Of a stretch of 64,000 nt of DNA, positions 24,658-34,008 are shown one piece after another. The stretch spans positions 62,001-126,000 of the forward strand of contig DIGE01000007.1 of the NCBI GenBank assembly GCA_002419465.1, in the 5' to 3' direction. A program made the translations under genes and the position numbers. How positions within the stretch are numbered: the first letter of the stretch is position 1; every line of letters begins with the position of its first letter. This DNA is from Geobacter sp. UBA5730 (lineage in GTDB: Bacteria; Desulfobacterota; Desulfuromonadia; Geobacterales; Pseudopelobacteraceae). The notes under the pieces were generated by a model. It had not been told where the DNA came from. It saw only the letters and a list, made by a program, of their open reading frames with translations, and searched no databases.

Positions 24658-25310
24658 TCAGTCGTTTTTGCGACGCTCATATTGGGTGGCGGTGATGATG
24701 GTGCCCCAGGGGATGGTAATGATGACGCCGATCAGCAGGGCGATGGCGCCGACCCCCGCCAGGATGCTCCCCACCACGGCTGCCAGTATCCAGGTGAGCG
24801 GATCCTTTTGCAGGGTGGTAACACACCACTTGAAGGCATCAATGGTGCCCAGGCCGCGATCAATGATGGCGTAAAGCCCCGGGGTTATGGCAATCGAGAG
24901 GGCCAGGCCGGCCAGGCTGCCGATCAACGGCACCACCGAAAGGATCACGATGGCGATCAGGACCAGCACCAGGTAGGCCAGCAGACTGCCGAAACAGTCC
25001 CAGGCCTTGAAGATATCCCCCACCTGCGGCTTGCCTGGCCGCGGACCAGTTTGATGATCGAACGGTAGTAACCGGTGATAAAGCCGACGTTGGCGAACGG
25101 AATCCAGGCCACCAGGCAGAACACCAGGGTCACCAGCGCCAGATCTCCCAGGTTGTCCTTCCAGAGGTTGGTAGAGCTGGTGAAGACGCCACCAAAGGCG
25201 TCAACCTGTGGACTGCTTGTGGGCGATGACGGCGGGGGCAGTGCGGTGCCGCACTGGGGACACTTCTCGCTGCCATCTGGTGCCTGGGCCTTGCAAAACG
25301 GGCACTGCAT
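24658..25310 (-). pseudogene. Zinc-ribbon membrane protein, frameshifted
   Basis: The start (ATG 25310, GGAGG-like site upstream) encodes a zinc ribbon, CPFC...CPQCG at residues 3-20, a proline/serine linker, and a first membrane segment (LVTLVFCLVAWIPFA) followed by YYRSIIKLVRGQA. There the frame fails near 25037: the rest of the protein (KPQVGDIFKAWDCFGSLLAYL and two more hydrophobic segments) continues in the -1 frame to 24658. One missing base, probably an A in a short A run, explains it. It could be a real inactivation or a sequence error. No slippery heptamer suggests programmed shifting. The intact protein would be about 217 residues of unknown function. Confidence 0.7.
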
Positions 25311-25459
25311 GGTGATTCCTCCTTGTTGAGTGGTTGATTGCCGGGTGTGGTTAAGTGAGCGTTGCAAAAAAGTGTATCGTAGAATCAGGCAGGGGCAAGC
25401 CGATTGTGATTGCTTTTTTTTGATTGCTTTGATTAAGACAAATAAAAATATCATTAAAA

Positions 25460-25497
25460 AACGAAAGCGGCCCACCTTCCGGTAGGCCGCTTTCGTT
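25460..25497 (-). terminator. Terminator after the alpha-2-macroglobulin gene
   Basis: A 13-bp perfect stem (AACGAAAGCGGCC with GGCCGCTTTCGTT) and 12-base loop. On the minus strand it is followed by a T run (25454-25459), 28 bases after the stop of the upstream gene. Confidence 0.85.
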
Positions 25498-25524
25498 CCG
25501 TCTCCCCGCGTTCACGCTGCTGAA

Positions 25525-28500
25525 TCAGCGCACCTCCGCCTGCCAGGGGCTGCTTTCACTGCGCAACTCAGGCCGGTACATCGGCCAGATGGCCGAGGGC
25601 AGCGCCATGACCTTTCCTTTTAGCTCAGGGTAGACCACAAAACGGAACTCATGGCTGCCTGATGGCAGGTGGCCCACAAACCAGGCCATCAGGGAGTCGC
25701 GGCGTTCCTTGTGGTCGTACCAGCCCTGGTAGGAGGCCTCATTGGCATAGCGCGGGTCGCGGTCTGCCTGACGCACCTCAAAGCCGGCCGGCAGGTGATC
25801 TTCAAGAATCAGGTACTCAAGGGTGGCACTGTTTTTGACGGTCAGCCGGACCTCCAGATCCTCACCGACCGTTACCGAATCGCCCGGTTCAAGCGGTTCG
25901 TATTCGTGCCGCCACTGTCCATTTTTCTGTACTGATTTGATCCGGTAGATGCTGCGCTCAAGTTGCAGGCCATCGGCCTTGGCAATCTGTTCCACCGGTA
26001 CCCGGTAATGCAGGGTTGCGCTCAGATAGGCACTGCCGCTGCTGTTGGATTTTACAAGCTGCAGGCTGTTTTCACCAACAACTGCCGGGGTTGTGAGGGT
26101 GGCGCGGCCAGCAGTCAGGCGACCTTTTTCCACGGTGTAGCGCTCCAGCTCTTTGGCGTTGTGCAGCAGGCGTGCGGTGTAACCGGCATCACGTTCACCG
26201 CTTGCAGCAACAAAGTCAGCCAGGGCACGCACCCCGGCAGCCGAAGCAACCGTGGTCTGCCACCACCCGCCCCGCTGGTGGCGGGCCAGATAGCGGGCCA
26301 ATGATGGTGAAACGACATCTTCCGGCATGACCCGGCTTGTGGCTGAAAGCAGCGCTGCAGTGGTTTCAAGGGATGAACCGCCCCAGCGCCAGCCGGTCTC
26401 GTTTTCAGGCAGCCAGGCTGCCTCGCTGTCTCGTTGCAGCAGCGCCTGTAGTCCCTTCAGAATCTGTGCTGCCTGTTGCCGTTCGCCACGGTTGAAGAGA
26501 GCCTCGGCAACAGCGATCTTCGCTTCCGAAGGCAGGCTGGTCAGGCTATCAATCAGACGTTTTTCTGTAGCGGGGTGGTTGCCACCGTGGGCGGTCAATG
26601 CCCGGTAGAGTACGGCAGCCTGTTCTGGGCGGGCCGCGTCAAGCTGATCTTCCAGTGCCTTGGTGCCCCGCTGGACAAGCTGCTCATCCAGCTTTACTCC
26701 GGCCCGTTTGGCCGTTGCCAGCCCCTGCATGGCAAGGGCGGTCAGGTGCGGGTTGGTGCTGTCGTTCTTCCACCAGCCCCAGCCGCCATCTTCATGCTGT
26801 AGATCCGCCAGACGCTGCAGACCCTCGGCCACAATCTGCGGCAGTCTGGCCTGCAGTGTTGGCGAGAGATTCCGTCCCTGGGCGGTCAGCATCTGCTGGG
26901 CATAGACCGCCGGAACAAAGCGGGAAACCGTCTGCTCAACACAACCATAGGGGAAGGAGATCAACTGCTCCAGGGCCGGAATCAGGCTGTCCGCCATCGT
27001 TGGGGAGAAGGTTGCGGTGATGCTGCCGCTGTCCGGCAGTGCTGAGCCGGGCTGCGTAAGCAGTGCTGCCAGTGCCTGTCCACTGCGCAGCGCAATGCTG
27101 GCGGCCTGTTCCCGTTGCAGGGAGCGGGACAGCACCGGGAAGGTCAGCTCAAGGCTATCTTTACCCTCACTGCCCGCTGCGGTCAGCCGCAGCATGGCCT
27201 GACCTGCCGCAAGCGCCGTAACCTCGATATTCTTACGCAACGAGCCGCCAGCCGGAACCGTGCCGGTGAAGCCGGTATCGCCCAGCAGGGTCAGACCGCT
27301 GGCCTCAAAGCGGCCTTTGAGCAGTTGCTCTCTATTGGTGGCATCGTTTAACAGCCCCGGGATCTCCAGCACGTCGCCCGCCACCATGAAGCGGGGTGGC
27401 GCCAGACGGGCCATGAATGGCAGACGGCTGATAAAGCTGGCCTGACCGCTGCCGAACTGCTGCTCTGCCGTATGCCCCACCGCAGTGGCGCGCCATTTGG
27501 TCAGGTTGTCCGGCAGCTGGACCTCGGCAACCAGTGTGCCATTGCTGTCGCTGGCCAGCATCGGCAACCAGGCTGCGGTATCCTTGAACACCTTGCGGAC
27601 CTTGATCCCCTTCAGGTCATCATCACCGTCCAGTTTTGCCAGATCCTTTGACGCGCCCCCCAGGTAGAGCCGGGGAAAGGAGTGGATCGTGCGGACCAGG
27701 TGATCCCGCCTTCCCCGGAAGAAACGGTAGATCTCCTCGCGGGTCTCCGGCACCACCGCAAAGATCGCCTCGTCCACCAGGGCCAGCGAGATCTCGGCTG
27801 GAACCGGCTTGCCTTCGGACCTGCTGCTGACCGTGATTTTTGCGGTATCGCCGGGGGCATAGATCGGCTGCTGCGGCGTAACGATCAGCTCCAGTTTGCC
27901 TGGCTGATACTCAACCTTCAGCAACCCTTGCTGGTGGTAAAACCGTCCATTGCTGATGGTGCTGGCTGAAACATGGATGTTGGGGGCCAGATCCTTGGTC
28001 ACCGGAATCTCAACCACCTGCACTGCTGCGGTGATCGGGATGATCCGGCCTTGGTGGATGCGGCGCCCTTCCAGGGTTAAGAGCAGCGAACCGCCCAGCG
28101 CCGGTGCCCGCAGGATCAGGCGGGCGGTCTCGCCCGGCTGGTAGCTCGTTTTGTCAAACTGCGCCTCAAGTTCGCGGTAGCTGCCGGCCCAGCTGCTGCC
28201 TCTTTCCCAGACCCAGGCATAGGTTTCAGCATAACTGCGGCGTTTGCCTTCATCGAAGGTCTCAGCCCGCAGCCGCCAGTAGTCAGAGGAAGGGAAACGG
28301 TAACCCACCCGGGTTGCCCCATCCTTAGCGGTGCGATCATGCAGGGTGGTAACACTCTTCCAGCTGTAGGTGCGGCTCTTTGTGTCATAGACCTGTTTTT
28401 CAACGATCAGCGCAACCGCTGTGTTGGGCTTGGCAACTCCCTGCCAGTCAGCCACCCGCAGGATAAACCCGGCCGGTTTGCCCGGTTGCAGCAGGTACTG

Positions 28501-30642
28501 CTCTCCCTTGATTCTGATATCCAGCAGCGATGGCACCACCGTCAGGCCGGTTGAACCGGTCACCTGGCGGGATGCGGTATCGGTCACGTCGGCCTCAATG
28601 GAATACCTGACCGGCTGTTCATGGTTCTTGGCAGTCACGATGATGGTGGCCTCACCGCTTTGGTCCAGGGTTGCCTCACCTTCACCCATAAACTCGCTGT
28701 AGCCGTCATACGGGTACGATTCTTCGCCAAAACCGCCGCCGGCAGGTTCATCAGCCTGCCAGGGCTGGGCATAGACCCGCCAGGCAACCTTGCCGCCTGC
28801 CACCGGTGCGCCAAAGTAGTAACGGGCCGAGAGCTTGACCGGGATCTGGCTGCCCCCCAGCGGGAACTGCTGATCAGCGTGCAGCTGTACCTCAAACTCC
28901 GGTTTGCGGTACTCCAGCACCTTGAAGCTGCCCTGCCATGAGTCAGATCCATTGCCGGCAGAGATGCCGTACTCCCCCAAGGTGGGGGTTGCCGGCAGGC
29001 TGAACTGGCCATGGAATGAGCCGGATGGTGAGCTTTTGAGGGTTTCTTCAAAAACGGTCTGGTCGCCGGAATCGGTCACCTTGATGGTGATCTGACGGCT
29101 GGGGGGCAGTTGGTAGTCATCCCCGGCAGTTGTGCGCAGTACCCCCTTGTAAAAGACGGTCTGGCCCGGCCGGTAGGCGGTTCGTTCCGTGTAGAGGTAC
29201 CCTTTGACGTCGCTGGTTTTTTGCTCCCCTTCATCCGGACCCAGCGAGAGCACCGCCAGGCTGTTGCCAAGGCGACCCACAATCCGTTGTCCCTGCTGTT
29301 TGATGTCCCAGCTGGCCGTGCCGTCTACCCCGCTGGTTGTCAGGGGTTTCGCCGGATCAGAGCCATAGAACGCCACCTTGGCAAGCGGTTTGCCGCTTCG
29401 TAAATTCAGGGCCTGCAGCAGGGTGCGGTCCGGCGCGGTCTTGGCCACCAGACCCAGATCGGTTGCAATGAAGGCGACCCGGGCGGTTGCCCCATCCCCC
29501 TGCAGCTGCACCAGATAGGCGCCAGGAGGTAGCGGGGGAAGCGTGAAACGGGCACGGTTGCGGTAATCGCTTTTTACCGGTTTCAGGCTGATGGCGAAAC
29601 GCTTCACCGCTTTCAGCCCTGCGGTGCTGATCTCTTCCGGCTTGGCAAAATCAGCCCGGTTGCCAATGATCGCTTCAGCTGAAATTTGATAGACCGTGAC
29701 CTGTGCTCTCTTGGTCCACAGTCCGTAGACCCTGATCGGCACTGCCTTGTTGGACAGGATCACCTCGCCGTACAGCTCAACATCAAGTGAAGGAGGCTTG
29801 GGGTTGGCCACCAGGGCCAGCTGCTGCTGATCCCCTTCCTTGATGGTCAGCTGCTGCTCGACCCGCTCCATCCGCTCATCTGAGATCGTCACGGTGTAAC
29901 TGCCCGGCGGCAGCATCCCAAACTTCAATTTGCCATCGCTGTCCAGCTTGCCGCTGCGCCAGAGGTTATCGCCGCTCAGCGAGAGCGAGACGCCGGCAAC
30001 AGAATCCATCTGTTGGTGGTTGGAGAGGCTGGCGCTGATCTCCACCGCCGCTGCCCGGCGTGCCACCAGATCACCCAGCTGTTTATCTTCGCCAACAGCA
30101 GGTTGGGGATAGAAGGATTTTTCCAGCACCCAGCCTGGCTGCTCCAGGATCAGGTCATGGCCACGGGGGTCAAGGCTGGTAAAGCGGAACCTGCCGTCTG
30201 CATCGCTGAGTGTGCTGAACAGCCGGTCAACCGTCATCCTGAATCCGGCCAGCGGCTTGCCGCTGCCATCCACCAGGCGGCCGGAAAGGGAGGCGGCCTT
30301 GTTCAGCCAGACCGTGGCCTCGGCCTTTTTCTGATCATCCAGATACAGGTAGCTGCGGGTGGTGCCCATGCCCGGCGCTCTGGTCAGATACTGATAGGTC
30401 CCCCTGGGCAGGCTGATTGTTGCGCTGCCGTTGGCATCCACGTTCAGGTTGGCAACTACCTTGAGCTGGGCATTGCTTTCGCGGAACTCGATGGATGCGC
30501 CAGCTATCGGCTGGTTGGTCTCGGCCGCCAAAACCGTGAGCTGCACCGGTATCGGGCCGGATGCAACAGGGGCGGCACCTGACGGAAGAACGGTCAGCAG
30601 GAAAAGCATCAGGAGGGAAAACAGGATAGGCAGACCGCGCAT
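25525..30642 (-). CDS. Very large bacterial alpha-2-macroglobulin family protein
   Basis: A 1705-residue exported protein. A signal peptide spans about residues 1-23 (ending SGAA). The N-terminal third has carboxypeptidase-like and fibronectin-like beta domains (GRLVDGSGKPLAGF, DADGRFRF), followed by macroglobulin domains (YLYTERTAYRPGQTVFYKGV) and a TED domain. The thioester motif is intact: Cys1234-Val-Glu1236-Gln1237 within FPYGCVEQ. GGWGWW and QHEDGG segments typical of the TED helix bundle follow. Such proteins trap attacking proteases in the periplasm. They are often paired with pbpC (PBP1C); none is adjacent here. There is no lipobox, unlike many homologues. Confidence 0.92.
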   Translation of the reverse strand: MRGLPILFSLLMLFLLTVLPSGAAPVASGPIPVQLTVLAAETNQPIAGASIEFRESNAQLKVVANLNVDANGSATISLPRGTYQYLTRAPGMGTTRSYLYLDDQKKAEATVWLNKAASLSGRLVDGSGKPLAGFRMTVDRLFSTLSDADGRFRFTSLDPRGHDLILEQPGWVLEKSFYPQPAVGEDKQLGDLVARRAAAVEISASLSNHQQMDSVAGVSLSLSGDNLWRSGKLDSDGKLKFGMLPPGSYTVTISDERMERVEQQLTIKEGDQQQLALVANPKPPSLDVELYGEVILSNKAVPIRVYGLWTKRAQVTVYQISAEAIIGNRADFAKPEEISTAGLKAVKRFAISLKPVKSDYRNRARFTLPPLPPGAYLVQLQGDGATARVAFIATDLGLVAKTAPDRTLLQALNLRSGKPLAKVAFYGSDPAKPLTTSGVDGTASWDIKQQGQRIVGRLGNSLAVLSLGPDEGEQKTSDVKGYLYTERTAYRPGQTVFYKGVLRTTAGDDYQLPPSRQITIKVTDSGDQTVFEETLKSSPSGSFHGQFSLPATPTLGEYGISAGNGSDSWQGSFKVLEYRKPEFEVQLHADQQFPLGGSQIPVKLSARYYFGAPVAGGKVAWRVYAQPWQADEPAGGGFGEESYPYDGYSEFMGEGEATLDQSGEATIIVTAKNHEQPVRYSIEADVTDTASRQVTGSTGLTVVPSLLDIRIKGEQYLLQPGKPAGFILRVADWQGVAKPNTAVALIVEKQVYDTKSRTYSWKSVTTLHDRTAKDGATRVGYRFPSSDYWRLRAETFDEGKRRSYAETYAWVWERGSSWAGSYRELEAQFDKTSYQPGETARLILRAPALGGSLLLTLEGRRIHQGRIIPITAAVQVVEIPVTKDLAPNIHVSASTISNGRFYHQQGLLKVEYQPGKLELIVTPQQPIYAPGDTAKITVSSRSEGKPVPAEISLALVDEAIFAVVPETREEIYRFFRGRRDHLVRTIHSFPRLYLGGASKDLAKLDGDDDLKGIKVRKVFKDTAAWLPMLASDSNGTLVAEVQLPDNLTKWRATAVGHTAEQQFGSGQASFISRLPFMARLAPPRFMVAGDVLEIPGLLNDATNREQLLKGRFEASGLTLLGDTGFTGTVPAGGSLRKNIEVTALAAGQAMLRLTAAGSEGKDSLELTFPVLSRSLQREQAASIALRSGQALAALLTQPGSALPDSGSITATFSPTMADSLIPALEQLISFPYGCVEQTVSRFVPAVYAQQMLTAQGRNLSPTLQARLPQIVAEGLQRLADLQHEDGGWGWWKNDSTNPHLTALAMQGLATAKRAGVKLDEQLVQRGTKALEDQLDAARPEQAAVLYRALTAHGGNHPATEKRLIDSLTSLPSEAKIAVAEALFNRGERQQAAQILKGLQALLQRDSEAAWLPENETGWRWGGSSLETTAALLSATSRVMPEDVVSPSLARYLARHQRGGWWQTTVASAAGVRALADFVAASGERDAGYTARLLHNAKELERYTVEKGRLTAGRATLTTPAVVGENSLQLVKSNSSGSAYLSATLHYRVPVEQIAKADGLQLERSIYRIKSVQKNGQWRHEYEPLEPGDSVTVGEDLEVRLTVKNSATLEYLILEDHLPAGFEVRQADRDPRYANEASYQGWYDHKERRDSLMAWFVGHLPSGSHEFRFVVYPELKGKVMALPSAIWPMYRPELRSESSPWQAEVR

Positions 30643-30839
30643 AACAGACTCCTTTTCGCCAATAGCACGGTAGCAGCTCGAACAAGGCTCTGCACACGGG
30701 CTAGTTTCAGGAACATTGCCTGATAGATATCTTTTTCTACGAATCGGTAAGTAAACCCGAAGGATAGCTTTACCATCCGGGGCCTACTCGGCATCCCACT
30801 CTCGAAGCCCCGAAACGTTCGGTCCATCAGTTCCAGCAT
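30609..30839 (-). CDS. Unrecognised small frame, possible gene remnant
   Basis: A 76-codon frame between a truncated membrane-protein gene and the macroglobulin gene, overlapping the start of the latter by 34 bases. The first 55 residues look protein-like (GFTYRFVEKDIYQAMF, KLARVQSLVRAATVLLA), resembling the N-terminal part of a helical hypothetical family. It then runs into the macroglobulin leader and ends. The ribosome site is poor. It may be a 5' fragment left by a rearrangement. Confidence 0.25.
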   Translation of the reverse strand: MLELMDRTFRGFESGMPSRPRMVKLSFGFTYRFVEKDIYQAMFLKLARVQSLVRAATVLLAKRSLLCAVCLSCFPS

Positions 30840-30871
30840 TTCTATTTATGTGAGGGTTAATTTTTCTCTGC

Positions 30872-31285
30872 CTAACGGGGCTGAGGCTGTAGCGCCACAA
30901 CCAGCAGCAGGTAGCACACCAGCCAGACCTTTGAGCCGCTTTCCATGAAATAGACCAGCAGCAGGTTGCGTTGCTTGTAGAGCGGTGTCTTGTGCTGCAG
31001 GTGGAAGTTGGCGATTAGCGGGCCGTCAATGCACTCGTAGCGGTCGTTGTTGTCCATGTACATATGCACCAGACCGTTGATGAAATCGGTGAGCAGGTAG
31101 GCAGATACAAGGGCGGCAAGCTGCCAGAGCGGGCCGATGGACAGCGGCCTGACCCGGTGGAGCAGGTACAGTTGCAGGCTGATGTTGGCGGTCGCAACCA
31201 GATGCCCAAACAGCGCGTAGCGTGGCCTGGAGGTATACAGCGCCATGGCCCTGTTGAACTGCTGCTGTTTGGTTGCCAGATCCAA
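30872..31285 (-). CDS. Kua/TMEM189-like membrane protein, short
   Basis: A 137-residue membrane protein with three hydrophobic segments. The sequence TDFINGLVHMYMDNNDRY followed by ANFHLQHKTPLYK resembles the histidine-rich core of the Kua/TMEM189 (CarF-like) lipid-desaturase family. The chain stops soon after (QPQPR), where I would expect further membrane helices and another histidine box, so it may be C-terminally truncated. The start appears to be TTG 31285, four bases after the korB stop; ATG 31246 is an alternative. Function is uncertain. Confidence 0.45.
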   Translation of the reverse strand: MDLATKQQQFNRAMALYTSRPRYALFGHLVATANISLQLYLLHRVRPLSIGPLWQLAALVSAYLLTDFINGLVHMYMDNNDRYECIDGPLIANFHLQHKTPLYKQRNLLLVYFMESGSKVWLVCYLLLVVALQPQPR

Positions 31286-31289
31286 ATCG

Positions 31290-32147
31290 TTACCCCGCTG
31301 TACGGATCGTTTCAGCCAGTCTGCTCAGATCCACCCGGCGTTCAAACAGTGGTCGTCTGTCATCGGCATAGGCGGCCAGTTGCTCCTCGAAAACCGGTTT
31401 TTCCTTTTGGTAGAAGATCCCCAGCCGGAGTGGATCATCCTCGCAGGCCAGCGCAAAGGCCTGCATCCGGTCAAGCGGGTCGTGATCATCCGGAAGTGGC
31501 GATGTATGCGCCTCAAACCAGCTATAGGTGTTGAGTTTGTTGAAGGTGACACATGGCTGCAGGATGTCAACCAGAGCGTAGCCCTTGTGCAGAATGGCCG
31601 CCTTGAGGATCGCGCGGGTCTGCTCGGCGTAGCCGACATAAGCCCGGGCCACAAACGAGGCATCCAGGGCAATGGCAACGGCCAGCGGGTTGAACGGCTC
31701 CAGAATCACTCCATCAACCTGCAGCGGGGTAACCAGCCCCCTTGGGCTGGTAGGGGAGGCCTGCCCCTTGGTCAGGCCGTACACCATGTTGTTGTGGACG
31801 ATGTTGGTCAGGTCGGGGTTGCGGCGGATGCAGTGGATAAAGTGGTTCCCACCCTCGCCGTACATATCTCCGTCGCCGCTTTCGGCGATTACCGTCAGAT
31901 TGCGGTTGCTGGCCTTAATCGCAGTGGCAGGGGGCAGGGCGCGGCCATGCAGTCCGTTAAAGTGATGGAGATTGAAATACTGCGGCAGTTTGGCTGCCTG
32001 ACCGATGCCTGATACCATCACAGCCTGCTGGGGATCAAGCGCCAGCTCCTGCAGGATTTCGTTGAGCAGCTTCGCAATGCCGTAATTGCCGCAGCCTGGG
32101 CACCAGGCGATATCGCAGCCAGTACGCTGATAACGATTCTCGCTCAT
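31290..32147 (-). CDS. korB: 2-oxoacid:ferredoxin oxidoreductase, beta subunit
   Basis: A 285-residue TPP-binding subunit. CPGCGN at residues 16-21 gives cluster ligands, and the TPP/Mg motif GDGDMYGEGGNHFIHC is followed by NNMVYGLTKGQ. Together with the alpha/gamma subunit encoded just upstream it would oxidise 2-oxoglutarate or another 2-oxoacid to the acyl-CoA, reducing ferredoxin. In anaerobic respirers this is an entry point of the TCA cycle. The start overlaps the alpha-subunit stop (ATGA). The exact 2-oxoacid is not certain. Confidence 0.88.
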   Translation of the reverse strand: MSENRYQRTGCDIAWCPGCGNYGIAKLLNEILQELALDPQQAVMVSGIGQAAKLPQYFNLHHFNGLHGRALPPATAIKASNRNLTVIAESGDGDMYGEGGNHFIHCIRRNPDLTNIVHNNMVYGLTKGQASPTSPRGLVTPLQVDGVILEPFNPLAVAIALDASFVARAYVGYAEQTRAILKAAILHKGYALVDILQPCVTFNKLNTYSWFEAHTSPLPDDHDPLDRMQAFALACEDDPLRLGIFYQKEKPVFEEQLAAYADDRRPLFERRVDLSRLAETIRTAG

Positions 32148-33841
32148 GGGTTAACCTCCTGCTGCAGCAAGGCAACCAGTTCGTCAACAGTGAAGGGAAG
32201 GCCGTTATACTTGTTCCATTGACGGATCATGTTACAGCCTGTCTCTGCCCGGAGCAGCCTTGCAAACTGGCCGGTGGCGTTGTTTTCAATCACGATGATC
32301 TCTTTGGCCTGCTGCAGATGGTCAATCAACGCCTGTGTTATCGGGTAAAGCTGAACGCAGTGGAGAAAAGCGGTCAACGCTGGTTTTACTCGCTTCATCG
32401 CCTCCTCAACAGCCGGGGCTGTGGAGCCCCAGCCTACAATCAGCCGCCTGTATCCAGCAGTGCCATGCAGCCGGGGCAGCAGGGCCAGCTCCTCTTTTAA
32501 AAGCCGCAGCTTTGCAAGTCGTTTGTCCACCATACTGACCCGCAGATCAAACTCTTCGGTGATACACCCCTCTTCGTCATGCTCGTCACTGTCCACCCTG
32601 ACAATTCCGTTGCCCAAGCCCGGTATGCCGCGGGGGGAGATGCCATCCGGGCCAGCGGCGTAGCGGCGGTAATCCATCGTGGTGCTGATAATCTGCGATT
32701 CTGGCGGGGAATCAGGCAGCTTGAAAGGTTCAAGATCGTAGAGGGTGTCCAGCAGGTACTGGTCAGTCAGCAGAAAGACCGGCGATTGGCTGGCATCGGC
32801 CATGGTAAAGGCGTGGGCGGCGCAGGCAAACGCCTCTTCCGGGGAGCCTGGGGCGAGAAGTGCCCGAGGAAACTCGCCATGCCCTGAATAGCGGGCGATC
32901 TCCAGATCCCCCTGCTCGGTGCGGGTGGGCAGGCCGGTGCCTGGCCCCGGACGTTGCGCCAGATGAATGACCATGGGGGATTCAATCGCCCCGGACAGGC
33001 TCAGCCCTTCGGCCATCAGGTCGAATCCGCCGCCAGAGGTGCTTACCATGGCCCGCCCACCGGCATACCAGGAGCCAAGCCCCATGTTGATGGCGCTGAT
33101 CTCGTCCTCGGCCTGCTCCACCACCACGCCGTGGGTGTGGGCCAACTTTGCAAGGTGGATCAGCACGCCGGTGGAGGGGGACATGGGGTAGGATGAGATA
33201 AAGTTGCAGCCGCCAGCCAGTGCACCAAAGGCAACGGCCTGGGAGCCGTCCAGCAGCAGTTGGTCAGCTTTTTTCTCCTGCGGCGGCAGATCAAAACGGC
33301 CTGAGGTGGTGGCCCCATGATCCCAGCCCAGCTTTGCGGCTGCAAGGTTCTTTGTCAGCAGCTCCGGGCTGCTGAAGGCCTTGGCCAGCGCAGCCTCAAG
33401 GGGTGCCAGCTCCCAGCCGATTATCCGGGCAATGTAGCCGCAGACAATGCTGTTGCTGTAAATTGCGCCCCCTGCCTGAGCGCCAAGCTCGGTCAGGGGC
33501 AGAGAAAGCATCCCGCTATCAGGCCCAAACAGCGTAGGGTCGCCGATCATCAGCGTATCAGCCGTGCATCTGCTTTTCAGCCGTGGCAGCGCATCCTTGT
33601 CCAGCAGCACGCAAACGTCAATCGTCTCACTCTGCGCCCGCACCGGATGGTCTGCCGCACACAGGGTGATGGAGTTGCTGCCCCCCCGGATGCGGGACAT
33701 GAACTCGCTTGTGGCCAGCAGGTGCAAGCCGCCATTCATGAACATCCGGGCCAGGATCTGCGCAATGGTCTGCAAACCCTGGCCAGCTTCACCGCCAAAC
33801 AACAGATTGATTTTGCCATGTCTCGGTCTGGTCGTAGTCAT
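32144..33841 (-). CDS. korA: 2-oxoacid:ferredoxin oxidoreductase, fused gamma-alpha subunit
   Basis: A 565-residue protein. Residues 10 to about 185 form the gamma domain (LLFGGEAGQGLQTI, SRIRGGSNSITL), and about 195-565 the alpha domain (FISSYPMSPSTGV, EDEISAINM, STSGGGFDLMAEG). This gamma-alpha fusion is typical of one subgroup of 2-oxoglutarate/2-oxoacid ferredoxin oxidoreductases. It has no ferredoxin delta domain of its own and none is encoded next to it. It is translationally coupled to the beta subunit. ATG 33841 has GGGTGA upstream. Confidence 0.88.
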   Translation of the reverse strand: MTTTRPRHGKINLLFGGEAGQGLQTIAQILARMFMNGGLHLLATSEFMSRIRGGSNSITLCAADHPVRAQSETIDVCVLLDKDALPRLKSRCTADTLMIGDPTLFGPDSGMLSLPLTELGAQAGGAIYSNSIVCGYIARIIGWELAPLEAALAKAFSSPELLTKNLAAAKLGWDHGATTSGRFDLPPQEKKADQLLLDGSQAVAFGALAGGCNFISSYPMSPSTGVLIHLAKLAHTHGVVVEQAEDEISAINMGLGSWYAGGRAMVSTSGGGFDLMAEGLSLSGAIESPMVIHLAQRPGPGTGLPTRTEQGDLEIARYSGHGEFPRALLAPGSPEEAFACAAHAFTMADASQSPVFLLTDQYLLDTLYDLEPFKLPDSPPESQIISTTMDYRRYAAGPDGISPRGIPGLGNGIVRVDSDEHDEEGCITEEFDLRVSMVDKRLAKLRLLKEELALLPRLHGTAGYRRLIVGWGSTAPAVEEAMKRVKPALTAFLHCVQLYPITQALIDHLQQAKEIIVIENNATGQFARLLRAETGCNMIRQWNKYNGLPFTVDELVALLQQEVNP

Positions 33842-34008
33842 AGGTCACCCTTTTCAGGCTATGCTGCATTGGGCAAATTGAAAAGAGGGGTTGGTCAGAC
33901 CTGTATTATACCAGAATATGGAGGAACTTTTGGGAAATTCAGGGAAATTCCGGGGACCACAGTATACAAAACTACTCTGCCATCTTTTCCCTGCTCTCTC
34001 ATGCGCCG

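Noticed and set aside
24658..25310. Two separate genes in place of one frameshifted gene
   Set aside because: The two halves join into a single membrane protein with continuous topology; the second half lacks a convincing start.
30840..30890. Integron attC-like site around GTTAGGC
   Set aside because: Only one core-like heptamer; no matching partner or stem in the expected distance.
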